From assembly GCA_012959785.1 (NCBI GenBank), contig DUCM01000005.1:62001-126000 (forward strand): 64,000 nt of DNA, given 5' to 3'. A program made the translations under genes and the position numbers. Numbering within the stretch: the first letter of the stretch is position 1; each line of letters opens with the position of its first letter. Shown piece after piece: positions 54,599 through 63,526 of the stretch. This stretch comes from Planctomycetota bacterium (lineage in GTDB: Bacteria; Planctomycetota; UBA1135; GCA-002686595). A model generated the notes under the pieces. The model was not told the origin of the DNA and ran no database searches. It saw only the letters and a list, made by a program, of their open reading frames with translations.

Positions 54599-55123
54599 AT
54601 GAACAGGCTCAACATCGTGATGCTGGCCCTCTTCGCCGGCATCCTTTCCGCCCCCTTGATCTTCGCTGCCGACTGCATTTCGGAGGGAACGACAAGCGAC
54701 TACGAGTTCGACCGTCCGGCACTCGGGCAGGCTGGCGACCCGGTCTCCGCGGAATGGGCCTGCGGCACGGGTGAGCCCACCATTTGGGAGTCCGATCCGA
54801 TCTCGGGCGATGACCCGATGGGCAACGCAACGGCGGGTAACCCGCCCACGACAGCAGCCCCGCCGATCGAGAACAAGGGCGGCAACTTGAGCGGTCCCAA
54901 CGGCGACACGCAGAACAACGGCGGGTTCGAGGGCGACTGCATCGAGGTCTACCTCGTGTTTACCTACCGCTATCAGGTCACGAGAACAGTCAGCCACACG
55001 ACCGGCACGACGGTTGAGCCCGGCGGCGTCGGCGGCCACGACAGTACGACCCATTCCCGCACCACCACATACTGGGTAAACGGGACCAAGAGGAGCAACA
55101 CGAAGGAAGCCTGCCCGTGCTAA
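54599..55123 (+). CDS. Small secreted Thr/Gly-rich protein
   Basis: 174 residues with a signal peptide (MNRLNIVMLALFAGILSAPLIFAA). The mature part has scattered Cys (DCISEG, EWACGTGEP, GDCIEVYLVF and a final EACPC), a Pro/Gly/Asn-rich middle and a Thr-rich C-terminus (RTVSHTTGTTVEPGG). I do not recognise the family. The next gene starts inside its last codons, so the two form an operon. Base composition is slightly less GC-rich than core genes. Confidence 0.65.
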   Translation: MNRLNIVMLALFAGILSAPLIFAADCISEGTTSDYEFDRPALGQAGDPVSAEWACGTGEPTIWESDPISGDDPMGNATAGNPPTTAAPPIENKGGNLSGPNGDTQNNGGFEGDCIEVYLVFTYRYQVTRTVSHTTGTTVEPGGVGGHDSTTHSRTTTYWVNGTKRSNTKEACPC

Positions 55124-56034
55124 GGCGGGCGATTCTCGTGGCCACGGGCCTGCTCATCGTGGCGGGGCTCGTCGCCCTGCACAACCTCGGTAGTCCCGAA
55201 GGATTCGAGCACGTGACTCAGGCCGCCGTTCCGGCGGCTGCAGAGGACGCGATTGGGGAGTCGGAAGCGGCTTCCCTCACGGATTCGGCCTCGCGCAAGC
55301 CACTATTTTCCGCTCCAGAGGAAACGCTGCTCGTGGGTGATCCCGAAGACGGGGAGATGCTGGAGTACGAGTACGGATCCGTTTCCGGAATGATATTCGA
55401 CGCGCTGGGGGTTCCCAGCTCCGGAGCGAAAGTCGCTTTTTCTTTTGGGGCCGACATCGTAGCCGACCGGACTCGGAGGGCCGTAAGTGACGATCTCGGC
55501 TTCTACGAGCTGCCGCGCCTGCGGGTGGGCACCTGGACGGTGTTCTTCTTCGGGACTCCGAGCGACTTGACTCCGCGCGGCTCGAGATTGGCTGCAGTGC
55601 GGGTCGGGGAGGTTGAGATCTTCGCAAACCTCCATTCACCGTTTGACATTGTCCTCGAAGGCAACCGGAGGCTGTCCGGCGCCTTCGCTATGAGCGATAT
55701 CCCTGGGGGTATGATCGAGCTCGAACTCACGCCCGAGTGGGCCGTAGATTCAGTCTCCGCTTCCGGATGGGTGATCACGCCCATTGCAAAAGAGGGAAAA
55801 GAAGTAGGCGGCGAACGAGGGGAACCGAGGGAACGTCGCCTTGTGCCCGGGCAATTCACCTTCGAGGGACTCATGCCTTCAGTCTACCGGCTCAAGATCA
55901 CCTTCGGTCACGACACTGAGAGCGGAGAGGAGCTGTTCCTGGAGAGGACGATCGACCTCAGCGACGGCGATGTCTCTCTCGAGGCGGAGACCTTCACACT
56001 CCTAGACTTCGCCTTTCCGACGCACGAACGCTAG
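55117..56034 (+). CDS. Membrane-anchored protein with carboxypeptidase-regulatory-like domain
   Basis: 305 residues from a GTG at 55117, with GGAAG eight bases upstream; it overlaps the previous gene by seven bases. An N-terminal anchor (AILVATGLLIVAGLVAL) is followed by an acidic linker. A beta-sandwich follows (GSVSGMIFDALGVPSSGAKVAF...SDDLGFYELPRLRVGTWTVFFFG) of the carboxypeptidase-regulatory/CnaB kind, and a further beta-rich part. Likely extracytoplasmic. It ends just before the long palindrome. Confidence 0.7.
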   Translation: MLRRAILVATGLLIVAGLVALHNLGSPEGFEHVTQAAVPAAAEDAIGESEAASLTDSASRKPLFSAPEETLLVGDPEDGEMLEYEYGSVSGMIFDALGVPSSGAKVAFSFGADIVADRTRRAVSDDLGFYELPRLRVGTWTVFFFGTPSDLTPRGSRLAAVRVGEVEIFANLHSPFDIVLEGNRRLSGAFAMSDIPGGMIELELTPEWAVDSVSASGWVITPIAKEGKEVGGERGEPRERRLVPGQFTFEGLMPSVYRLKITFGHDTESGEELFLERTIDLSDGDVSLEAETFTLLDFAFPTHER

Positions 56035-56043
56035 ACTGTGTGT

Positions 56044-56144
56044 GTGTGAATCGTACCAGGTACTCTGCCGCTGCTCTGGCGTACCAGGTACGCCAGAGCA
56101 GCGGCAGAGTACCTGGTACGATTCACACCTGGTACGATTCACAC
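56044..56144. repeat. Perfect 85-bp palindrome plus a duplicated 16-bp end
   Basis: The 42-nt arm at 56044-56085 (starting GTGTGAATCGTACCAGG) is exactly the reverse complement of 56087-56128, with a single A at 56086 between them. The last 16 bases of the right arm, CTGGTACGATTCACAC, are repeated once more at 56129-56144. Inside the arm GTACCAGGTAC-type subpalindromes recur. The element lies between two genes and would form a very stable cruciform or RNA hairpin. No transposase is adjacent. Confidence 0.95.
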
Positions 56145-56179
56145 GCCAGATCCTCCAACTCTTCCCAAAAGCAAAAGCC

Positions 56180-56548
56180 ATGCGCAACCTACCCCAGAAC
56201 CTGACCCTCTTCCCCGCCGGCCTCGTCCTGCTGTTGTTTCTGCCCGCCTGCCTGATCGGCTCGAAGAGCAGTACCGATAGCACCGGCGTACACATCGCCG
56301 AATCCACCTTCAGCCAGATGCAAGCTGGCCAATCCGCCCGGTTTGTTCAAGACCTCCTGGGCGAGCCCACGCAGATCATCGAAACCGACAACGAAGGTGG
56401 GGAAATTTGGAAGTGGGCATTCAGCGAGACCTCCGTGAACAAGGTCTCGATCTTCTTGGTTCTGGGCACGGAGACCTCCGACAATTCCGAAGGCGCGGTC
56501 TTTGTCGAGTTCCAGGACGGAAAGGTGGTCAATACCTGGCGCGAGTGA
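56180..56548 (+). CDS. BamE/SmpA-like lipoprotein
   Basis: 122 residues from the ATG at 56180. A longer frame reads through the palindrome but is not real. The lipobox is LPACLIG. The mature part SQMQAGQSARFVQDLLGEPTQIIETDNEGGEIWKWAFSE, ending FQDGKVVNTWRE, matches the SmpA/OmlA (BamE-like) fold. It is probably an outer-membrane-associated lipoprotein; membership of the Bam complex is inference. Confidence 0.78.
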   Translation: MRNLPQNLTLFPAGLVLLLFLPACLIGSKSSTDSTGVHIAESTFSQMQAGQSARFVQDLLGEPTQIIETDNEGGEIWKWAFSETSVNKVSIFLVLGTETSDNSEGAVFVEFQDGKVVNTWRE

Positions 56549-56563
56549 GGGGCGCGGCCACCT

Positions 56564-57424
56564 TTACAGCTTCCAGCCCATGGTGTAGCGGGCGTTGATC
56601 TCGCTGCGGGGTTGTAAACGCGACTCGCCGGTTTCTGGGCAGCGGTAGCGGTAGGCGTCCAGACCGAAGGGACCGAAGTAACCGCGTTTGCTGAGAGCCT
56701 CGGCCACGCGCCGACCCTCGCGCTTGATCGCGGCCGCATCCTCTGGATCGACGGCGGCCTCGGCGGGCTCCAGGGTTTCGAGCCAGGCACCGCCCGGCCC
56801 GGTGAGCTGCACCATGACCGGCCCCAGACGCAGCTCAGCGCCGGGTTCCAGCAGAGCTTGCAGGACAAACTCGGCCTCTATCTCGAGCCAGGGCTCGACC
56901 TGCAAGCTCGCGCCGTCGAGGGAGGCTTCGATCCAACGCAGGTCGGGCTCCGAAAGCGCGCCCGCGCGCAACTTGCGCTGGCCGCGCCCAGCCACGCCGA
57001 AGGCGCGCTTGGCCAGCCAGAGTGAGGGCCCAGCGCCGCCGTCGAGGCGTGCGCACAGGTCATCGCGGAGATGGGTGTGAAAGGCGTGGGGCAGGGTCTG
57101 ACCGAGCTCGGCGCAGAAGGCGCGGCCGTTGACCTCCCGCAGAATTTCCAGCGCGGGCGCCGGCGCCGGTTCTGCGCCGGCGTCGCGCAAGCGCGCAAGG
57201 GCCGAGGGCGTGGGGCACCAGGCCCGGCCCAAGCAGCCGCGGAGGTCTTCACCTGCCGTCCCCGGGTCCCCCAAAACCAGGTCGCCGGGAGCCAACTGCC
57301 CACGGGCACCGCGAGTGTGCTCAGCCACCAGCGCAAGCGCTGCTCGGGAGCGCGAGTAGCCGCCGCGGGCGGCCAACTCGAACTCGGCGTCAAGGTTCAG
57401 ATCCCAGAGGGTGCGCTGGTCCAC
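56564..57424 (-). CDS. ATP-grasp-like protein
   Basis: 286 residues from a GTG at 57424, overlapping the DUF455 gene by 28 bases. The ATP-grasp pattern is visible in SLWLAKRAFGVAGRGQRKLRAG (phosphate loop with Lys) and in the C-terminal metal-binding motif RSEINARYTMGWKL. The middle (GASLQVEPWLEIEAEFVLQALLEPG) corresponds to the adenine-binding hinge. ATP-grasp enzymes join a carboxylate to an amine or thiol via acyl-phosphate. No substrate can be named. Third gene of a SUI1-DUF455-ATP-grasp operon. Confidence 0.75.
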   Translation of the reverse strand: MDQRTLWDLNLDAEFELAARGGYSRSRAALALVAEHTRGARGQLAPGDLVLGDPGTAGEDLRGCLGRAWCPTPSALARLRDAGAEPAPAPALEILREVNGRAFCAELGQTLPHAFHTHLRDDLCARLDGGAGPSLWLAKRAFGVAGRGQRKLRAGALSEPDLRWIEASLDGASLQVEPWLEIEAEFVLQALLEPGAELRLGPVMVQLTGPGGAWLETLEPAEAAVDPEDAAAIKREGRRVAEALSKRGYFGPFGLDAYRYRCPETGESRLQPRSEINARYTMGWKL

Positions 57425-58200
57425 GCTTCAAAATCCTCAAGAAATCTTGCGTCGAGCCCGGCTCTCTGGCGAGCCTCGGCGTTGAAGGGCCTGGCGCGCA
57501 TGATGGCGGGCGTGAGCGGCGCGGGCAGTTCCGCGCGCCAGCTTTGGAAACTCAACTCGCCGGTCCACGCGCAAAACCAATCAACAGCGAAACGCACGTG
57601 GGCGATTTCCTCCTCACCCACGGTGCGCTGACAGCGCGCGCCCTGCTCGTCGCCCACGGCCTCGAAGCGACGGGCCCAGACTTCGGCGTGGTCGAGATTG
57701 GCGCCCTCGAAGCCGATCCCCATGAGGGCCACGAATTCGAGCGCTGATCGCGCGGGCGCCAGGCGCTGCCAAAACCAATCGCGCACGGGAAAGTCGCCGA
57801 AACCAAAACCCAAACGCTCAATCTCCGCCCGGTACAGCCGGGCGTGGCGGAACTCGTCGCCGGCCAGGGTCACGAGCCCCCGCCGAAAGGCCTCGGGCGT
57901 TTCTGGGAAAGCCAAGAGGGCCATGAGAAAAAGCTCCGCCGCCTGCACCTCGTGGTGGGCAAAGGTGTGCAGGAGTTGAGCCCGGGCGCGGGGCCTTGCC
58001 AGGGCTCCGGGGCGCGGCGTCTTGGGTGAGCACAGCACGACTTCAACCTCGGGTGGCCGACCCGGTGTCGCCACCCGGAGAGGCGTGCTCCGCGCCGCGA
58101 ACTCCAGCGGTGCCGCGGGCGGCGAGAATTTCTGCTCCAGATCGCAGCTCGTGATGATCGCCAGGGCCCAATCCTCGATGCTGTCCCGCTCGCCCGCCAT
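57397..58200 (-). CDS. DUF455 ferritin-like protein
   Basis: 267 residues, ATG at 58200 overlapping the SUI1 stop by one base (TGATG). The helical bundle carries iron-ligand motifs: HTFAHHEVQAAELFLMALLAFP, VTLAGDEFRHARLY, then NLDHAEVWARRFEAVGDEQ and VGEEEIAHVRFAVDWF. These four Glu/His sites fit a diiron ferritin-like DUF455 protein. Such folds often perform oxidation or hydroxylation. The reaction of DUF455 is unknown. Confidence 0.85.
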   Translation of the reverse strand: MAGERDSIEDWALAIITSCDLEQKFSPPAAPLEFAARSTPLRVATPGRPPEVEVVLCSPKTPRPGALARPRARAQLLHTFAHHEVQAAELFLMALLAFPETPEAFRRGLVTLAGDEFRHARLYRAEIERLGFGFGDFPVRDWFWQRLAPARSALEFVALMGIGFEGANLDHAEVWARRFEAVGDEQGARCQRTVGEEEIAHVRFAVDWFCAWTGELSFQSWRAELPAPLTPAIMRARPFNAEARQRAGLDARFLEDFEAWTSAPSGI

Positions 58201-58601
58201 CAGTCGCCGCCCACGATGTTGCGCGCTCCGTGGGCCTCGAGCCAGGCGGCGACCCGCGGGGCGCAGTCGCCTTGCAAGACGATGGCGTCTGTTTCGAGTT
58301 GGCCACCCACGCCCAGGGCCTTGCGCAGACTGTGCAGGAGCTCTTCGCGCCCGGCGTCTCCGCCGCCCACGCCGACCAAGCGCGTGACGGTCTTGCCGCG
58401 CTTGCCGCGAGCCGCGCGGGAGAGAACCAGCTTGCCCGCGAGATCCGCGGGGGATTGCGCCGCGGGTTCGGGGGTGGGTTCAGGCACCCTGGGTGCGCTC
58501 CCCTCTCCTGCTCCGGCCAGGGCCCGGAAGGGATTGTGGGTCAGGGCGCCCTGCTCGAGATCGGGGGCGCGCTCATCGCGCTGCTTGGCCATGGGCTGCA
58601 T
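58200..58601 (-). CDS. SUI1/eIF1-like translation factor (YciH type)
   Basis: 133 residues from the ATG at 58601 (an ATG three codons later is equally possible). The C-terminal half is SUI1: KLVLSRAARGKRGKTVTRLVGV...LLHSLRKALGVGGQLETDAIVLQGDCAPRVAAWLEAHGARN, with the basic loop and the GG motif. The N-terminal 60 residues are a low-complexity Pro/Glu/Ala segment. Bacterial YciH proteins influence initiation-codon choice. First gene of the three-gene operon. Confidence 0.85.
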   Translation of the reverse strand: MQPMAKQRDERAPDLEQGALTHNPFRALAGAGEGSAPRVPEPTPEPAAQSPADLAGKLVLSRAARGKRGKTVTRLVGVGGGDAGREELLHSLRKALGVGGQLETDAIVLQGDCAPRVAAWLEAHGARNIVGGD

Positions 58602-58707
58602 TGTTGCCGGGGGGAGCGCTCGGCGTCCAGGGTGCCCGCGGCTTCCCGAGCAAAGCAGGCGAATCCCATAGCTTGATCCAGGCGCCGCCCTGGCCCAGGA
58701 TCGGGGG

Positions 58708-58941
58708 GTGAAGGAGCCCGAACCCGAAGCCGACCCCGACTGCCGCGCTTGCCAGCATCTATTCGTGACCTACGAAGCCGCCTGGCCCAACGGTTGCCGA
58801 GCCTTCGCGCTCAAGTCCCGCGCCTGGCCTGCGGTGCTCGTGCGCCAGAGCTTGGGGCATCCCTGCCGGGCCTTCGAGCACCGCCAGCAGGGTGGCCAGG
58901 CGGGCTCGCAAGGACGGGGCTCTGGAGGGACGGGCCCTTGA
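58708..58941 (+). CDS. Small Cys-rich conserved protein, probable metal-binding
   Basis: 77 residues from a GTG at 58708. The conserved part CRACQHLFVTYEAAWPNGCRAFALKSRAWPAVLVRQSLGHPCRAFEHR has four Cys and the WPNGCRAFxxKS pattern, seen in a widespread family of small proteins of unknown function. The Cys could bind zinc. Its TGA stop overlaps the TTG start of the SpoU gene. Confidence 0.75.
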   Translation: MKEPEPEADPDCRACQHLFVTYEAAWPNGCRAFALKSRAWPAVLVRQSLGHPCRAFEHRQQGGQAGSQGRGSGGTGP

Positions 58942-59762
58942 AGCCGCGCTCCTGGCAGCGCTGCCTGGCCGAACTACGCCAGTGCGAGAGCGCCGCGGGC
59001 CGCGCAGCTCTGGATGGCTTTTCCATCGAGGGCCTGCGCCTCGTGGAGCGTGCCCTACGGGCGCGCGCAGCCCTCGAATTCGTGGTGCTCGCCGACAGCT
59101 TGATGCATTCCGAGCGCCCTCGGGAAAGGGCTCTGGTGCAAGCTCTAAGCGCCTGCGAAGGGTTGGAACTCCTGGCGGCCCCCGACGCCGAGTTGACGGA
59201 ATTCGTGCAAGGGCGCAGTTTTGGCGCCCTGGTAGGTTTCGTGCGCAGAGCCCCAGAGACGAGCCTCGCTCGGATTTTTGAGGCCGCCGACGCAGACAAC
59301 GGGGCCACGGGCGCCGTGGTGCTGGCCGCCATCGATGTGCAGGACCCCGGCAATGTAGGCGCGTTGGTGCGCACGGCCCATGCCGCCGGGGCCTGCGCCT
59401 TCCTGGCCGTGGGTTACTGCGACCCCTTCCATCCCAAGGCCCTGCGCACTTCCATGGGTAGCAGCCTGTGCTTGCCGATCCTTACCTGCGCGGGCACAAG
59501 CAAACTCAGGCAGGCGGTGAAGGGCGCCCAGGCCACGACCCTGGCCGCCGTGTCCCGCGGCGGCACGCCCCTCTCCCGCTGGCGCAGAAGCGCCAAGCGC
59601 CTGGTGCTCTGCCTAGGCAGCGAAGCCTTTGGCTTGCCGCGCGAATTCATCGCCACACTGGACGAGACGGTCACGATCCGCCAGAGCTCGAGCATCGATT
59701 CCTACAGCGTCAACGCCGCCGCGGCGATCCTCCTGCACCGCACCCTCGAGGCCCACGAATAA
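58938..59762 (+). CDS. SpoU-family RNA 2'-O-methyltransferase
   Basis: 274 residues from a TTG at 58938, chosen because GGAGG stands nine bases upstream and the TTGA overlaps the previous stop. The SPOUT knot motifs are DVQDPGNVGALVRTAHAAGACAF, LVLCLGSEAFGLP and SSSIDSYSVNAAAAILLHR. The N-terminal half is the substrate-binding domain (GFSIEGLRLVERALRA). It methylates ribose in rRNA or tRNA; the target is not identified. Confidence 0.88.
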   Translation: MKPRSWQRCLAELRQCESAAGRAALDGFSIEGLRLVERALRARAALEFVVLADSLMHSERPRERALVQALSACEGLELLAAPDAELTEFVQGRSFGALVGFVRRAPETSLARIFEAADADNGATGAVVLAAIDVQDPGNVGALVRTAHAAGACAFLAVGYCDPFHPKALRTSMGSSLCLPILTCAGTSKLRQAVKGAQATTLAAVSRGGTPLSRWRRSAKRLVLCLGSEAFGLPREFIATLDETVTIRQSSSIDSYSVNAAAAILLHRTLEAHE

Positions 59763-59874
59763 GCCGCAGAAACCCATGTTGTCCAGGTAGCATGGCCCCT
59801 GCGGCGCATTGGTGAGGCGTGGGCGCTTCCCGGGTGATTAGCGGAGAAACCCGGGCGGTGCTGGCAGAGAAACC

Positions 59875-60207
59875 TCAGGCGGAGGTCTCGTTACGGTGCT
59901 CGCGCTTGTCCTCGATGTCCTTCCAGTCGTCGGCGTCCGCGAGGGCGTCCTTCTTCTCGGTGATCTCGGGCCACTCCTCGGCCATCTTGGCGTTGTACTC
60001 GGTGTAGTCCGACCACTTCTCGGGCAGGTCATCCTCACTGAAGATCGCCTCGGTGGGACACTCGGGCACGCAGGCGCCACAGTCGATGCACTCGTCGGGG
60101 TTGATCACCAGGGTGGTTTCACCCTCGCAAAAGCAATCCACGGGGCAGACATCAACGCAGTCGGTGTACTTACACTTGACGCAGGGTTCAGCGACGATGT
60201 AGGTCAA
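59875..60207 (-). CDS. fdxA: Seven-iron ferredoxin
   Basis: 110 residues from a TTG at 60207, with AGGAG eight bases upstream. The sequence matches the FdxA type: Cys9, Cys12, Cys17, Cys21 ([14 protein letters not shown]), extra Cys25 and Cys27, and [12 protein letters not shown] with Cys40, 43, 46 and 50. It should carry a [3Fe-4S] and a [4Fe-4S] cluster. The C-terminal tail is acidic and charged. It carries electrons for an unidentified partner. Confidence 0.93.
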   Translation of the reverse strand: MTYIVAEPCVKCKYTDCVDVCPVDCFCEGETTLVINPDECIDCGACVPECPTEAIFSEDDLPEKWSDYTEYNAKMAEEWPEITEKKDALADADDWKDIEDKREHRNETSA

Positions 60208-60476
60208 AGGTTCAGCTCCTGTTTTCTCGGGCGGAAGGTTCTCGGTCGGAAGGTGTCGGCCGCCCCCGGTGACTGGGGCGCAAGGGAGCGAGATCCTAGG
60301 GCCTGGCGCTCGTCAGGGCTACCCGCTCCGAAAAATCGGCCCAGAAATGACCTCCAGGAGCAGCCTTGGAAAGCGCCGCCCCGGCCCGAAGGCTGGCCGT
60401 TGCTCCCGAATGCCTCACCCTCCAGAGGCAGCATTCCCGGAGGTAACACCCGCATCAGAGGGCTATCACCGACTAT

Positions 60477-61943
60477 TCAGAGGTTCAACTCGTCAGCTTG
60501 CAGACTGTCCAACATGCGCAGAACCAGACGAGCCACCCGCCGGATCTTGTCGTAGTCGATCTTGTCCGGAGTGTCGCTGGGCTTGTGGTAGTCCTCGTGG
60601 ACATCGGAGAACAAAAAAGTTACGGGGATGTGCAAGTTGCGCGAGAAGTTGGCGTGGTCCGAACGACTCCAGTAGGCGTCACAATTGCCGAGTTTTGGAA
60701 ATCCCTCGAGAGGCGCGAGGGCCTCGGCCCGGCGCACCAGACCGTTGTACTCAGCGCGCTCCGCCGTGGGCGTGATCAAGAGGTAGTCGGAAGCGTTACG
60801 GCCAATCATGTCGATGTTGATGTCGGCCACGGGCTGCATCCCCTCGGGGAACCACGGGTCGCTGGTCCAGGCCGCGGAACCCAGGAGGCCTTTTTCTTCG
60901 CCCGAGACCCAGATGAGCATCACCGTGCGACGCATGGGGCCGTACTCAACAAGGCCCTCGGCCAGGGCCAGGAGCCCACAGGTGCCCGAACCGTTGTCGT
61001 CGGCGCCGTTGTATATCTCGCCCTCATCGTTTGCGCCCACGTGGTCGTAGTGGGCAGAGATGATGAGCACTTCGTTTCTCAGGACAGGATCGCTACCGGG
61101 CCACAGGCCACAGACATTCTCCAGCCCCACCCGGGCGTCATCTTTCGAGGCGCGCGTCTCTTGCAGGCTGACGGCGAGCACATCGCCCGCCACGGGATCG
61201 CTGACGCCGGCGAAGTCGTAGAGCTTGCGCGCCGCATCGGCGGTGAGGTAGAGAAGCGGGTAGGCACGCCGGCTGCGGCCTCGATTGAGCTTGCCCTCCA
61301 GGGCCCGCGTTCCCCAGGACTCCACCCGATCGGCCATGGCCGCGGGCGAAAGCTCCGACCCGGGCACGACCAGCACCCCCAGGGCACCGCCCTTGCGGGC
61401 GATTCTGCGCAAGCGCCCAAAGCCAACTCCTGAACTCTCGGCGATCACCCAGCGATTCTTGAAGTCGAGGCCCTCGATCTCATCCTTGCCGAAGCCCCCG
61501 GCGTAGATCAGTTCCTCGCCGCGAACCTGGTAGGTTGAGATCGAAGACGGGTGGCAGGCGTAGTCCCTGGCGAACTCGAATCTCAAGCGCTCGTCGCCGG
61601 ACTCCACCAGGACCTGGCAGGCCAGGCCGTCGAGGCCCTGGATCGGCAACTCGTATTCGTGCAGGTAGCCATCCTCGGCGCCCGGCTGCCAGCCGAGCCG
61701 TTCCAGGCGTGCAGCGATGAAGCGCGCCGCGATGCGCTGTTCGGGGGAAGGCGTGTCGCGTCCGCGCATCTCGTCCGAGGCCAGGAAGTAGAGATCGGCG
61801 CGGATGCGGTCCGCGTCGAGCTGGATCAGGCCGCGCTCGAGGGCTACGGGCGAAGAGACTAGACCGCTGTCGCCACCGCTCGAGAAGCTCGGCGAACAGA
61901 GGCTGGCAAGGGTGCAAAAGGTGAAAAGGCTGAGGAAACGCAT
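60477..61943 (-). CDS. Secreted M28-family zinc peptidase
   Basis: 488 residues from the ATG at 61943, with a signal peptide (MRFLSLFTFCTLASLC). A protease-associated-like domain lies in the middle. The metal ligands are in AHYDHVG, NGADDNGSGTCGLLALAE, WVSGEEKGLLGS, NIDMIGR and SDVHEDYHKPSDT, all conserved. It acts as an aminopeptidase in the periplasm or outside. It is divergent from the HtrA protease gene. Confidence 0.92.
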   Translation of the reverse strand: MRFLSLFTFCTLASLCSPSFSSGGDSGLVSSPVALERGLIQLDADRIRADLYFLASDEMRGRDTPSPEQRIAARFIAARLERLGWQPGAEDGYLHEYELPIQGLDGLACQVLVESGDERLRFEFARDYACHPSSISTYQVRGEELIYAGGFGKDEIEGLDFKNRWVIAESSGVGFGRLRRIARKGGALGVLVVPGSELSPAAMADRVESWGTRALEGKLNRGRSRRAYPLLYLTADAARKLYDFAGVSDPVAGDVLAVSLQETRASKDDARVGLENVCGLWPGSDPVLRNEVLIISAHYDHVGANDEGEIYNGADDNGSGTCGLLALAEGLVEYGPMRRTVMLIWVSGEEKGLLGSAAWTSDPWFPEGMQPVADINIDMIGRNASDYLLITPTAERAEYNGLVRRAEALAPLEGFPKLGNCDAYWSRSDHANFSRNLHIPVTFLFSDVHEDYHKPSDTPDKIDYDKIRRVARLVLRMLDSLQADELNL

Positions 61944-62179
61944 GGAAGGCTGGAGGGGCAGGCAAAACAATAGAACTGGCGTCCAGGGAGGGATGCCAGC
62001 CACCCAAGAGTCTAACGGCCGGGCCCGGGAAGCCAACCCGAGATTGCTCTCAGCGGTCATCCCCGAGCACAATCAGGTGCAAACAGTTGGCCATGAGATG
62101 CGTAGACTGGAAGCAGAAGTCCACCCGGCTACAGGCAGCCCGCCCGCCCCGGTCCAATCACTACAGTGCCCAAGAAGCA

Positions 62180-63526
62180 ATGCCCAAGAAGAAGCCCATC
62201 TATCTCTTTGCCAGCCTGGCTTTCCTGGCCGCCGCGGCAGGAGCGCAGATCACCGAGAACGGCCTGCCCATCGATCAACTCTCCGCCCAGGAACGCTTCG
62301 AGCGGCGCCTTACCCAGGAAGTACAGGTGGTGGCATCGGCCACGCCGGCGGTGGTTTTCATCGAGACTGACACCAAGACCCGGGTGCTCGATTTCTGGGG
62401 CCGCGTGCGCTCCAGGAGCGGCCGCTCATCGGGTTCCGGAGTGGTGCTGTCCGGCTCGGGTTTCATTGTGACCAACTACCATGTGGTCAAGGGCGCCACC
62501 AGTATCCGGGTCTCCTTCGAAAAGTCCATCGACGACCAGGTCTACGAAGCCGACTTGCTCTCCTTCGTGGAGGAAGAAGATCTGGCCCTGCTCAAGATTC
62601 GCGGCGCCCGCAAGGAATTCGCCACCGTACCCCTGGGCACCAGCTCGGACCTGATGATCGGTGAACGGGTCCTGGCCATCGGCAATCCCTACGGCATCAC
62701 CCACACCGTCAGCGTGGGCATCATCTCCGGCCTACACCGGGGCATCAAGATCAATACCCCGGGCTCGGGCCTGAGCTTGCAGTTTGACGACCTGATTCAA
62801 ACCGACGCCTCGATCAATCCCGGCAACAGCGGCGGGCCTCTACTGAACATCAACGGCGAGTTGATCGGCATCAACAACGCGGTCAACACCGAGGCGGAGA
62901 ACATCGGCTTCGCGATCCCCATCGACCGCGTGCGCGAAGTGCTCGAGCAACAATTGATCTCGCCCGACCGCTACAGTGCCTGGCTGGGATTTGAAACCAG
63001 TCAGGATGACGATGTCGTCGTGCGCGACTTGGTCTCGGGCAGTCCTGCCGCCCTCGCTGGCCTGCGCGACGGCGACCGCCTGCTGGCCCTGGGCGATGAG
63101 GCCATCGACTCCCTGGAGAGCTACCGCCTCGCTCGTGTGGGCCTGCGCCCCGGCCATTTGACATCCATCAGGGTCCAACGGGGCGAAAGCACCATCTCTC
63201 TGCCCGTGCAGGCCTGGGACAAGACCGATGGGCTGATCTACGAGCGCCTGGGGGTGCGAGTCGAGCCCGTCGCCATCGGGCGAAACGGGCGCTTCTTGCG
63301 CCTGTCCGCACTCTCGAGCGGAGGACCGGCCGAGGCCATTGGCCTGCACCGAGGCGATTTGATCAACGCCCTGCGCAAGAGTCGCGGGCGCCTGACCCAG
63401 GCCTACACCTTCAGATACCGTATCGATCTGGCGCAATTCCTCGATTCGATTGACCCCGCAGCTGAAATTGAAATCGAGATTCGCCGCGAAGGTGAGCTCT
63501 ATCGAGGCAAATTGCAGCTGAAGTAG
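62180..63526 (+). CDS. HtrA/DegP-type serine protease with two PDZ domains
   Basis: 448 residues from the ATG at 62180, with a signal peptide (KPIYLFASLAFLAAAAGAQ). Catalytic triad: His101 (NYHVV), Asp134 (EEDLALLKI), Ser217 (NPGNSGGPL). A PDZ domain follows (GLRDGDRLLALGDEAIDSLESYRLARVGLRPG) and a second one near the C-terminus (GLHRGDLINALRKSRGRL). It is a periplasmic quality-control protease. Confidence 0.93.
   Translation: MPKKKPIYLFASLAFLAAAAGAQITENGLPIDQLSAQERFERRLTQEVQVVASATPAVVFIETDTKTRVLDFWGRVRSRSGRSSGSGVVLSGSGFIVTNYHVVKGATSIRVSFEKSIDDQVYEADLLSFVEEEDLALLKIRGARKEFATVPLGTSSDLMIGERVLAIGNPYGITHTVSVGIISGLHRGIKINTPGSGLSLQFDDLIQTDASINPGNSGGPLLNINGELIGINNAVNTEAENIGFAIPIDRVREVLEQQLISPDRYSAWLGFETSQDDDVVVRDLVSGSPAALAGLRDGDRLLALGDEAIDSLESYRLARVGLRPGHLTSIRVQRGESTISLPVQAWDKTDGLIYERLGVRVEPVAIGRNGRFLRLSALSSGGPAEAIGLHRGDLINALRKSRGRLTQAYTFRYRIDLAQFLDSIDPAAEIEIEIRREGELYRGKLQLK

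Noticed and set aside
56042..56179. Peptide encoded through the palindrome, present on both strands
   Set aside because: The same peptide appears on both strands because the DNA is palindromic; the lipoprotein starts at 56180 with its own signal sequence.
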